NCBI GenBank assembly: GCA_023409835.1
Contig: JAEYQV010000008.1
Span: 1-25,289, forward strand
Direction: 5' to 3'
From: Bacillota bacterium
GTDB lineage: Bacteria; Bacillota; Clostridia; Lachnospirales; Lachnospiraceae
Length of the DNA stretch: 25,289 nucleotides
How positions within the stretch are numbered: the first letter of the stretch is position 1; the number at the start of each line of letters is the position of its first letter. A program made the position numbers and the translations under genes. The notes under the pieces were generated by a model, which worked only from the letters and a program-made list of their open reading frames with translations, made no database searches and had not been told where the DNA came from. Below, one piece after another: positions 6,372 to 14,315 of this stretch.

Positions 6372-7678
6372 TTGATACCATAATTATATTATTTCGTTCC
6401 GTTATTGTTTTGGTGTTCGGTGTAGCGGTGTCTCTTCTTTTTTCCGGTGTGCAACGTACACGGACAGGCTATCTGGCAAATGCGATTTTTTATGCTTTTA
6501 TACTCATCATCCAACTAATATCCTGGCAGATGCTGGGGTTACAAATTACGATGAAGCTGTATCCCTTCATTACGCATATACCGTCGATTGTATTCCTTTC
6601 CCTATTTTTTAAGCGTCCGTGGTCAATTTCAATCAGCAGCGTGCTGACAGCCTATCTTTGCTGCCAGATACCGAAATGGATTGGCTCGGTGACAGCGGCG
6701 GTTTTCGCCAACCGCTTTGCCGATCATATTGGTTACTTTGTTGCAATGTGTGTTGTATACTATTTTCTCAAAAAATATGTGGCAGACTCCGTAAGACAGC
6801 TGATAGAGCGATCAAGGCGCTCCTGTCTGCTTTTTGGTGCAGTACCTCTTTTGTATTATTTGTTTGACTACGCCACAACCATCTATACGAATCTGCTATA
6901 TTCCGGAGCTCGTGAAGCCGTACAATTTACTCCTTCTGTAATTTGTACCTTTTACTTAATATTTGTTCTCCTATACTATAATGAGTCTCAAAAGCAGACC
7001 AAGGCCCAGCGAGAGAGGGACATTTTAGCTGCCCAATTTCAGAATGCCAGGGTAGAGCTTGATGCGATGCGTCAGATGCAAAGCAACACTGTGATCTATC
7101 GACACGATATGCGTCATCACCTGTCGCTGATCGGCGGCTTTGCAGCCGATGGTGATCTTCAGAAAATCAAAGAGTATCTTGCCAGTACAGAAGCTGCGAT
7201 TGATGCACTGACCCCGATACGATATTGTGAAAACGAAACAGTCAATCTGATTCTATCCAGCTTTGAAAGTAAGGCAAAAAAGATGCAGGTTACTCTGCAG
7301 GCAGATGTCAAACTACCGGAAGAACTTGATGTAAACGACACCGAGCTCTGTGCCCTGTTATCCAATGCACTGGAGAATGCCATAACCGCTGCCGATCTGA
7401 TAGAGGATGAGAAGCTTCGTAAGGTTTATATCCAGGCTGTTATCAACGGTGACAAGCTGGTTATCTCCACAGAAAATGCCTATGTAGGAAGGATTGAAAT
7501 GGAGGGCGAGCTGCCCAAATCGAATAGAAAAGATGCCGGACATGGCTTCGGAGTTAAGAGTATGGTTAACATCGTGGAACGTCATGGGGGATTATATTCC
7601 TTTGAAACAGAGGGAGGGGTATTCATCCTGCAGCTGATGCTGCCGCTGGGCAAGGAAGCCATAGCAGGTGGAATATGA
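6368..7678 (+). CDS. GHKL (AgrC-like) sensor histidine kinase
   Basis: The 436-residue protein starts with GTG at 6368; GGAGG lies about 9 nt upstream, inside the regulator gene. Residues 1-205 contain about six hydrophobic membrane segments with short loops and no large extracellular domain. A helical stretch (about 205-240) leads to the phosphorylation site, His246 in YRHDMRHHL. The ATP-binding domain follows, with an N-box around Asn333 and Asn337 (LLSNALENAI) and a G-box (GHGFGVKSM, 391-399). This is the HATPase_c_5 type found in AgrC-like and other peptide- or envelope-sensing kinases paired with LytTR regulators. No AgrB/AgrD pair is visible in the window, so the signal is unknown. Confidence 0.93.
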   Translation: MIDTIIILFRSVIVLVFGVAVSLLFSGVQRTRTGYLANAIFYAFILIIQLISWQMLGLQITMKLYPFITHIPSIVFLSLFFKRPWSISISSVLTAYLCCQIPKWIGSVTAAVFANRFADHIGYFVAMCVVYYFLKKYVADSVRQLIERSRRSCLLFGAVPLLYYLFDYATTIYTNLLYSGAREAVQFTPSVICTFYLIFVLLYYNESQKQTKAQRERDILAAQFQNARVELDAMRQMQSNTVIYRHDMRHHLSLIGGFAADGDLQKIKEYLASTEAAIDALTPIRYCENETVNLILSSFESKAKKMQVTLQADVKLPEELDVNDTELCALLSNALENAITAADLIEDEKLRKVYIQAVINGDKLVISTENAYVGRIEMEGELPKSNRKDAGHGFGVKSMVNIVERHGGLYSFETEGGVFILQLMLPLGKEAIAGGI

Positions 7679-7770
7679 AAAGAAACGATGGAATGATTCC
7701 AATATAGATGAACATAGTTATATTACTATGATACGAAAGAGTATTATATTGGTGATAGGAGATGTTTATA

Positions 7771-10700
7771 ATGGAACGGAAATTTCAATACATGGCCCCT
7801 GCGAACGGATATCCGGATTGGAATCATAATCCTGAAATAACCCATTTAAACAGTATGAATGCACATGCAGCTTCTCTACCCTTTGATACGGCGGAAGAAG
7901 CATTGATAGGTAACCGTTGCTCGTCCCGATTCTTTAAGTCATTGAATGGAATGTGGAAATTCAGCTTTGCTGAAAATGCAGAGAAAAGAATTGCCGATTT
8001 TTATGAAACTAATTATGACTGCAGCTTTTGGAATGAAATAAAAGTACCTTCGAACTGGCAACTGGAAGGCTATGATTATCCCCAATACACCAATGTAATT
8101 TATCCATGGAATGAAAGGGAACCGCTGGCACCACCCTTTGCACCAACGGTATACAATCCTGTAGGTTCGTATATACGATATTTTACAGTACCAAAGACTT
8201 GGGACGGGCAGCCTGTATTCCTGAGCTTTCAGGGTGTGGAATCTGCTTTTTATGTTTGGCTGAACGGTGAAATGGTCGGCTTTCATAAGGATACCTTTTC
8301 ACCCTCTGAGTTTGATATTACTCCCTATCTGATTGAGGGTGAGAATAAGCTTGCCGTTGAAGTATACAGATGGTGCGATGCCAGCTGGCTTGAGGATCAG
8401 GATTTCTGGCGGCTTAGTGGCATTTTCAGAGAAGTGTATCTATATTCCACTCCAAAACAGCATATTTATGATTTCTTCGTTATTACTGAATTAGATAACG
8501 ACTATATTAATTCGAAATTAAATATCAGTGTAACATTGGTAGACTATGATAATTGCAGGGACAACAGGGTTACCCTTGAGCTCCATCTATTTGATAAAGC
8601 TAAAAAACCCGTCTTTAAGACACCTCTTAGCCTGAATGTGGATTTATCAGGGAAAAGAAGTAATGCTGTTGAACTAACCACATCCATAGAAGCCCCCTTA
8701 AAATGGAGTGCAGAGCATCCAAACCTATATACCTTAGTTCTTACCTTAAAGAATCAGGATGGACTCCTTCTTGAGGCTGTAAGTACAAGGATCGGCTTCC
8801 GTAAGTTTGAAATCAAGGATGGTCTTATGAAAATCAATGGACAGAGGATCGTATTGAAGGGTGTCAACCGTCATGAGTTCAGTTGTACTAAGGGAAGGGC
8901 CATCGACCGGGAGGATATGCTTACCGATATCATCCTGATGAAACAACATAATATTAATGCTGTTCGTACCTCTCATTATCCGAATCAACCTGCTTGGTAT
9001 GACCTCTGTGATCAATACGGTATCTATGTAATCGACGAGACAAATCTAGAGACTCATGGCACCTGGGGGTATCATCAAACCGAAGAAGAAGAATGTAATA
9101 TACCGGGAAGTAAGAAAAGCTGGACGAAACCTGTTCTGGACAGAGCTAATTCGATGTTTCAGCGGGATAAAAACCACCCCTGTGTAATCATCTGGTCCCT
9201 TGGTAATGAAGCCTTCGGTGGAGAGAACTTTCTGAAAATGCACGATTTCTTTAAAAGTAATGATCCCACCCGAATTGTACATTATGAGGGTATTGTACAT
9301 CTAAGAAAATATGAGGCTGCCTCTGATATCGAAAGTCAGATGTATTCTAACCCCAGGGATCTTGAAGCATATGCGTTAAATATGATGCATTGGGAAGTCA
9401 ATTCACTTACTATGAATAATAACAAAATAAAACCTTTCCTCCTATGTGAATACAGTCATTCCATGGGTAATTCCACAGGTAACCTATTCAAATATACGGA
9501 TTTATTTGATAAGTACCCGATTCTTCAGGGCGGCTTTATCTGGGATTGGATTGATCAGGCTATCCTAACCAAAACTCCTGAAGGCGATGATTACCTGGCG
9601 TACGGCGGTGATTTCGGCGATACGCCCAATGACGGCAATTTCTGCGGCGACGGCTTACTATTTGCAGATCGGACAGTATCTCCTAAGCTTTATGAAGTGA
9701 AAAAATGTTATCAGAATGTTAGATTTTACCCATATGATTTATCACAAGGTAAGGTAAGAATAGAAAATAAACACCTTTTTACCAATTTAAATGAGTATGA
9801 GCTTATCTGGCAGGTATATAAAAATGGTGAGTTAACGGAACAGGGTAAAGATCAAATCGACTTGGAACCCATTTCATCTACTGTTATAACCATACCTTTC
9901 GGTGAGTTGAAGTCATCTGGTCAGGTGGATGAATTCTTCTTAAACCTGGGCTTTGTCTTAAAAACAAGCACCTTATGGGCAGAAAAAGGTTATGAAATGT
10001 CTTATGATCAATTTAGGCTGCCCGCAGTCATATTAACAAATACAGAAGCCATCGGTCAGACAGCCGACATGAGAGCCACCGAAGCTGATCATATCCTGCA
10101 GATTACAGGTAACACCTTTACGGTTGGCTTCGATACAAGGAACGGTTCTCTTATCTTTTACAATTATAAAGGAATTGAGCTGATAAAGGAGGGTCCTGCT
10201 CCAAATTTCTGGAGGGCCATTACAGACAATGATAAAGGATCTCAGCTTCCAATCAGATGTGGTGTATGGCGAGATTGCAGTAAATTGAAAAGGCTGTTGA
10301 ATTTCTCGAAAGAAGTTTATCAGGATAGGATAACGGTAACTGAACGATATGAACTGCCAACCACCCCACAGCTTTCTATCTGTAAAATAGATTATTCCGT
10401 TAATGGAGATGGCTTAATTACAATATCTCAAGAGCTGTTACCCGGAGAAAGCCTTCCGGAGCTTCCTGCAGTAGGTATGCTTTTGACACTTGATAAATCG
10501 CTGGATAACGTAAGTTGGTATGGGAGAGGACCACAGGAAAATTATTGGGACAGAGCCCATGGTGCAAAGGTCGGTATCTATTCCGGTAAAGTAAAGGAAC
10601 AGTTGACTCCTTATTTAAGGCCTCAGGAATGCGGTAATAGGACCGGGGTAAGGTGGGTCCGGTTAACGAATGATCAAGGAAAGGGTATCGAGATCAAAGG

Positions 10701-10926
10701 ATTACCTATCGTCGAGTTTAGTGCCCTGCCGTATACCCCTTATGAGCTGGAGGAGGCTGATCACATATATAAGCTGCCAGCCAGCGATAAGATCGCTGTA
10801 AGGGTTAATTACAAGCAAATGGGTGTGGGTGGTGATGATAGCTGGGGTGCACGTACTCATCCGGAATTTACCCTATATTCCAATAGAACCTACAGCTATT
10901 CCTATTCCATCAAGGGAATTGGTTAA
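7771..10926 (+). CDS. lacZ: Beta-galactosidase (glycoside hydrolase family 2)
   Basis: This protein of about 1051 residues has the full length and domain order of LacZ: sugar-binding jelly roll (about 45-225), immunoglobulin-like domains, TIM barrel (about 345-640) and a C-terminal Bgal_small domain (about 780-1048, with the DNDKG, YGRGPQENYWDR and GGDDSWG signatures). The acid/base is Glu480 (SLGNEAFGG) and the nucleophile Glu560 (LCEYSHSMGN). It hydrolyses terminal beta-galactosides such as lactose. No signal peptide is present, so it is cytoplasmic. I chose ATG 7771 (MERKFQY): AGGAG at 7757-7761 is 9 nt from it but abuts the upstream ATG at 7762. It follows the kinase gene by 92 nt and is not clearly linked to it. 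No sugar transporter gene lies next to it. Confidence 0.95.
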   Translation: MERKFQYMAPANGYPDWNHNPEITHLNSMNAHAASLPFDTAEEALIGNRCSSRFFKSLNGMWKFSFAENAEKRIADFYETNYDCSFWNEIKVPSNWQLEGYDYPQYTNVIYPWNEREPLAPPFAPTVYNPVGSYIRYFTVPKTWDGQPVFLSFQGVESAFYVWLNGEMVGFHKDTFSPSEFDITPYLIEGENKLAVEVYRWCDASWLEDQDFWRLSGIFREVYLYSTPKQHIYDFFVITELDNDYINSKLNISVTLVDYDNCRDNRVTLELHLFDKAKKPVFKTPLSLNVDLSGKRSNAVELTTSIEAPLKWSAEHPNLYTLVLTLKNQDGLLLEAVSTRIGFRKFEIKDGLMKINGQRIVLKGVNRHEFSCTKGRAIDREDMLTDIILMKQHNINAVRTSHYPNQPAWYDLCDQYGIYVIDETNLETHGTWGYHQTEEEECNIPGSKKSWTKPVLDRANSMFQRDKNHPCVIIWSLGNEAFGGENFLKMHDFFKSNDPTRIVHYEGIVHLRKYEAASDIESQMYSNPRDLEAYALNMMHWEVNSLTMNNNKIKPFLLCEYSHSMGNSTGNLFKYTDLFDKYPILQGGFIWDWIDQAILTKTPEGDDYLAYGGDFGDTPNDGNFCGDGLLFADRTVSPKLYEVKKCYQNVRFYPYDLSQGKVRIENKHLFTNLNEYELIWQVYKNGELTEQGKDQIDLEPISSTVITIPFGELKSSGQVDEFFLNLGFVLKTSTLWAEKGYEMSYDQFRLPAVILTNTEAIGQTADMRATEADHILQITGNTFTVGFDTRNGSLIFYNYKGIELIKEGPAPNFWRAITDNDKGSQLPIRCGVWRDCSKLKRLLNFSKEVYQDRITVTERYELPTTPQLSICKIDYSVNGDGLITISQELLPGESLPELPAVGMLLTLDKSLDNVSWYGRGPQENYWDRAHGAKVGIYSGKVKEQLTPYLRPQECGNRTGVRWVRLTNDQGKGIEIKGLPIVEFSALPYTPYELEEADHIYKLPASDKIAVRVNYKQMGVGGDDSWGARTHPEFTLYSNRTYSYSYSIKGIG

Positions 10927-10953
10927 GTAAACTGTTTACTATAACGCAACCAC

Positions 10954-10999
10954 AAACACTCTATGCCCGAGATTCCTATCTGCCGGACATAGAGTGTTT
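10954..10999. terminator. Hairpin after the beta-galactosidase gene
   Basis: AAACACTCTATG (10954-10965) pairs perfectly over 12 bp with 10988-10999, around a loop that can also pair weakly. It lies 28 nt after the lacZ stop codon. The right arm ends in TTT but no long U-run follows, so it is a probable, not certain, terminator. It could also serve the remnant on the other strand (11011-11211). Confidence 0.5.
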
Positions 11000-11010
11000 C
11001 AATATTGTAA

Positions 11011-11211
11011 TCAAAATGGATTTTGTTTCGTTTTTCTGTGTTGCTTAATTTTCTTCATCGCCCAGTCATAATGACTGGCGGTGGTAGAGACATAGTAACT
11101 GCCCAGGGTACTTGTCTCTGTCTGATGTCTACCATATAACTCTGCAATATCATCCTTTGCAAGAACTCGTGCCACAATGAAGTTATTACAGATCTCTCCG
11201 AATGAGAATTA
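11011..11211 (-). pseudogene. 3' remnant of an unrecognised gene
   Basis: A minus-strand frame is open for about 66 codons between a stop near 11212 and TGA at 11011-11013. It begins near SFGEICNNFIVARVLAKDD and ends HRKTKQNPF, with LYGRHQTETSTLGSYYVSTT and HYDWAMKKIK between. The composition looks like a real protein C-terminus, but there is no ATG and no ribosome site before the only usable in-frame GTG. I take it as the leftover end of a broken gene between lacZ and the trk operon. The LGSYYVSTT...HY pattern faintly recalls the C-terminal motif of tyrosine recombinases, but this is too weak to assign. The rest of 10927-11312 holds the lacZ hairpin and the trkA promoter. Confidence 0.35.
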
Positions 11212-11249
11212 TGTCTAAAAGATACAAAATATGCCGAGTAATAAATTAT

Positions 11250-11278
11250 TTTAAAATATTAAGACAACGTGGTATAAT
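11250..11278 (+). promoter_or_regulatory. Promoter of the trkA-trkH operon
   Basis: A perfect -10 TATAAT at 11273-11278 is preceded by TG one base upstream (11270-11271), making an extended -10. The -35 region (about 11250-11255, TTTAAA) is weak. The trkA start codon lies 35 nt past the -10. Its presence argues against the longer upstream start for trkA, which would place the promoter inside the coding region. Confidence 0.65.
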
Positions 11279-11312
11279 AGATAAAACCACATCGAAGGAG
11301 CATAGCGACAAA

Positions 11313-12668
11313 ATGAAGATCATCATATTAGGTTGCGGCAAAGTAGGTACTGCTCTTGCCGAACAACTTGACCGAGAAGGACATCACATTACATTAATTG
11401 ATAATAAACCTGCTGCCATTCATGATATTACCCAGACTCTTGATGTTATGGGTGTCATAGGCAACGGAGCCAGTTACAACATTCAGTTATCTGCCGGAAT
11501 TGAAACAGCAGATTTGCTTATTGCTGTCACCGGTTCGGATGAATTGAATCTGCTGTGTTGTCTGATAGCCAAAAAAGCCGGTAATTGCCGCACCATAGCG
11601 AGGGTACGTAATCCCCAATATCATAGCGAAATAGATTTTATCAGGGAGGAAATGGGGCTTTCTATGATCATTAACCCTGAGTTGGAGACAGCTACAGGTA
11701 TTGCCCGCTTGATAAGACTTCCCTCCGCGATTGATATTGATGTTTTTGCAAAGGGCAAGGTAGAATTACTCCAAGTGCAGATTCCAAAGGATTCCGTATT
11801 GAACAACAAGCCGATAAAGGCTATTCCCTCCCTGCTGCATTGTAATATTCTCGTATGCGCAGTGGTACGCGGTGAACAGGTTCTTATTCCTTCGGGAGAT
11901 TCCATTCTACTATCCGGGGACAAGATATCCTTTATTGCGGCACCCAAGAATGTCATTGAATTCGTCCATAAGATAGGTATTGTCTTTCCTCCGATTAAAA
12001 ATGTCATGCTTATCGGCGGGGGTAATATCTCTGTTTATATTGCGAAAAAATTTATCGAAATGGGGATCAGTGTAAAAATAATCGAAATGGTTCGGGAACG
12101 TTGTGAGCAATTGAGTGATATGCTGCCGGAGGCCTTAATCCTTCATGCCGATGCCTCTGACCATAATGTTCTCCTGGAAGAGGGTATCGAGTATATGGAC
12201 GCTTTTATCTCACTTACCAATCTGGATGAGGAAAACATCCTATTGTCCTTATATGCGAAAAAGAATTCAAAGGCTAAGGTATTCACCAAAATAACCAGAT
12301 TGACTTTTGATGAAATCATAGCTGATTTACCTCTGGGTACTATTGTGAATCCAAAGCTTATTACTACCGATCTAATTGTCCAGCAGGTACGAGCTATGCA
12401 AAACCCTAAGGGCAGTAATGTAGAAACTCTATATAAAATAATTAATAATTCGGCAGAAGCTCTGGAGTTTCGTGTCAAAGAGAGTTCAGAGTTGGTGGGC
12501 ATCCCCCTATCACAATTGAAGCTAAAGAAAAACCTTCTGTTAGGCTGCATCTACCGAAAAAACAAAATGATCATACCAAACGGTCAATCTTGCCTTCAGG
12601 TTGGAGATTCTGTTATAGTTGTAACTACGAATGCCGGATTAAATGATCTTGACGATATTACAGAATAG
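11313..12668 (+). CDS. trkA: Potassium uptake regulatory protein TrkA
   Basis: This protein of about 451 residues has two tandem RCK units, the full-length TrkA layout. The first Rossmann fold starts at the N-terminus (MKIIILGCGKVGTALAEQL), with the acidic residue of the nucleotide site in LIDNK. The second starts mid-protein (VMLIGGGNISVYIAKKF). Each is followed by a TrkA_C domain. TrkA is a cytoplasmic peripheral subunit that binds NAD(H) or ATP and gates the TrkH channel. I chose ATG 11313 because the family begins exactly there and the promoter lies just upstream; AAGGAG is 12 nt away, somewhat long. Upstream in-frame ATGs would add an unrelated 37-residue extension. The trkH start follows after 14 nt. 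Confidence 0.93.
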   Translation: MKIIILGCGKVGTALAEQLDREGHHITLIDNKPAAIHDITQTLDVMGVIGNGASYNIQLSAGIETADLLIAVTGSDELNLLCCLIAKKAGNCRTIARVRNPQYHSEIDFIREEMGLSMIINPELETATGIARLIRLPSAIDIDVFAKGKVELLQVQIPKDSVLNNKPIKAIPSLLHCNILVCAVVRGEQVLIPSGDSILLSGDKISFIAAPKNVIEFVHKIGIVFPPIKNVMLIGGGNISVYIAKKFIEMGISVKIIEMVRERCEQLSDMLPEALILHADASDHNVLLEEGIEYMDAFISLTNLDEENILLSLYAKKNSKAKVFTKITRLTFDEIIADLPLGTIVNPKLITTDLIVQQVRAMQNPKGSNVETLYKIINNSAEALEFRVKESSELVGIPLSQLKLKKNLLLGCIYRKNKMIIPNGQSCLQVGDSVIVVTTNAGLNDLDDITE

Positions 12669-12682
12669 ATAAGGTGCCTGAT

Positions 12683-14116
12683 ATGAATAAATCAATAATA
12701 CTGCATATTATAGGATGGATTTTAACAGTGGAAGCTGCCTTAATGGCACTTCCAGCTATTGTAGCCATAATTTATCAGGAAGAAAGTGGCTATGCTTTCT
12801 TAATTACAATTGCTATATGCCTGGTAATAGGAATTCCCTTAGCATATCATAAACCAAAAAGCAAACTCTTTTTTTCCAAAGAGGGTTTTATAAGTGTAGC
12901 GTTAGGATGGATTGTCTTAAGCTTAACGGGAGCATTACCGTTCTATCTCAGCGGCGAAATTCCCAGCTATGTTGATGCCTTGTTTGAAGTTATTTCCGGT
13001 TTTACTACCACCGGTTCCAGCATATTAAAAGATGTGGAGGTACTCTCCTATTGTATGCTGTTCTGGAGGAGCTTTACTCATTGGATCGGAGGTATGGGTA
13101 TTCTTGTATTCATACTTGCTATTCTTCCAATGACCGGAGGTGAGCGCATTCATATATTACGAGCAGAAAGTCCGGGACCTTCCATTGAAAAGCTGGTACC
13201 AAAGATGAAATCTTCTGCTATTCTGCTGTATGCAATCTACCTAGCTATGACTTTAATACAGATCATTTTATTGTTAATCGGTAATATGCCGCTATTTGAT
13301 GCGATAACGATTTCCTTTGGAACTGCCGGAACCGGTGGTTTTGCAATAAAGAATTCCAGTTGTGTGGCTTACTCCACCTATAACCAGAATATCATCACCA
13401 TATTCATGTTTCTGTTTGGTGTGAATTTTAATATTTACTACTTATTATTGTTCCGTAAGTTTAAAAGCATTTTTAAAAGTGAAGAGCTACGTTCCTACAT
13501 TCTTATTGTGATATCGTCCATACTATTGATATCCGTTAACCTTGGAGGGATCAGAGAATTCCCCAAATTCATACAATCCGCAGCTTTCCAGGTATCCTCC
13601 ATCATTACAACTACCGGTTATGCCACGGCAGATTTTAATACATGGCCGGAATTCTCCAAAGGAATCCTTGTCGTTCTAATGTTTATTGGTGCCTGTGCGG
13701 GAAGCACCGGCGGTGGTATTAAGGTGTCCCGTATTGTTATCCTGTTTAAGGCTTTGGGCAAGGAATTGTCCTATCTTATTCATAAGCGGAGTGTAAAAGT
13801 CTTAAAATTTGACGGCCATAAAATTGAGCACGAAACAATGCGTTCGATTAATGCATTTTTCATTATCTATATGTTTATATTTGCAGGCTCTTTGTTACTT
13901 GTTTCTTTGGATAATTTTGATTTTACAACTAATTTCACTGCCATAGCTTCTACCTTAAATAATGTTGGTCCGGGACTTGAGCTTGTCGGTCCAACCGGGA
14001 ATTTCAGTGCTTTTTCAAATTTATCTAAATCTGTTATTATGCTGGATATGCTTGCCGGAAGGCTTGAGGTATTTCCGTTAATTTTGTTATTTGCACCAAG
14101 TACATGGAAAAAGTAA
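12683..14116 (+). CDS. trkH: Potassium uptake membrane protein TrkH
   Basis: This protein of about 477 residues has about ten hydrophobic membrane segments. The four pore-loop motifs of the Trk/Ktr family are visible: SGFTTTGSS, FGTAGTGGFAI, TTTGYATAD and LNNVGPGLE, whose Gly residues line the potassium filter. TrkH is the membrane channel that moves potassium inwards with TrkA as gating partner. The ATG at 12683 lies 7 nt after AAGGTG; the GTG at 12674 overlaps that site and is less likely. Length matches the family (about 480), so the gene is intact. It ends shortly before a strong terminator. Confidence 0.95.
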   Translation: MNKSIILHIIGWILTVEAALMALPAIVAIIYQEESGYAFLITIAICLVIGIPLAYHKPKSKLFFSKEGFISVALGWIVLSLTGALPFYLSGEIPSYVDALFEVISGFTTTGSSILKDVEVLSYCMLFWRSFTHWIGGMGILVFILAILPMTGGERIHILRAESPGPSIEKLVPKMKSSAILLYAIYLAMTLIQIILLLIGNMPLFDAITISFGTAGTGGFAIKNSSCVAYSTYNQNIITIFMFLFGVNFNIYYLLLFRKFKSIFKSEELRSYILIVISSILLISVNLGGIREFPKFIQSAAFQVSSIITTTGYATADFNTWPEFSKGILVVLMFIGACAGSTGGGIKVSRIVILFKALGKELSYLIHKRSVKVLKFDGHKIEHETMRSINAFFIIYMFIFAGSLLLVSLDNFDFTTNFTAIASTLNNVGPGLELVGPTGNFSAFSNLSKSVIMLDMLAGRLEVFPLILLFAPSTWKK

Positions 14117-14163
14117 TTGATGGCATTGGACACCATATATCAAATAGCTTATGATACTTATTT

Positions 14164-14187
14164 GCGGGTTCTTCGGAACCCGCTTTT
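14164..14187 (+). terminator. Strong terminator after trkH
   Basis: An 8-bp perfect stem (GCGGGTTC with GAACCCGC) encloses a TTCG tetraloop at 14164-14183 and is followed by TTTT then GCTTT. The C(UUCG)G loop is especially stable. It lies about 48 nt after the trkH stop and ends the trk operon. Confidence 0.9.
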
Positions 14188-14269
14188 GCTTTATGTTATA
14201 ATTAGCCTAGAAAACGCTAGTTTTCAAGACTTTATGCATTCGTCAGGATTCTTTACACTTTTATGAGCT

Positions 14270-14305
14270 AAAAAAGCCCTATAACCATTACGTTATAAGG
14301 CTTTT
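14270..14305 (-). terminator. Terminator of the giant repeat protein gene
   Basis: Bases 14272-14285 pair with 14292-14305 at 13 of 14 positions around a 6-nt loop. On the minus strand the stem (AAAAGCCTTATAAC...) is followed by a run of T. It lies 11 nt after the stop of the minus-strand gene ending at 14316. The A and T tracts on both sides could also stop transcription coming from trkH. Confidence 0.85.
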
Positions 14306-14315
14306 CTATCTATTT

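Noticed and set aside
11202..11312. A 37-residue N-terminal extension of TrkA
   Set aside because: It would contain the extended -10 promoter at 11270-11278, and TrkA proteins begin at the MKIIILG strand.
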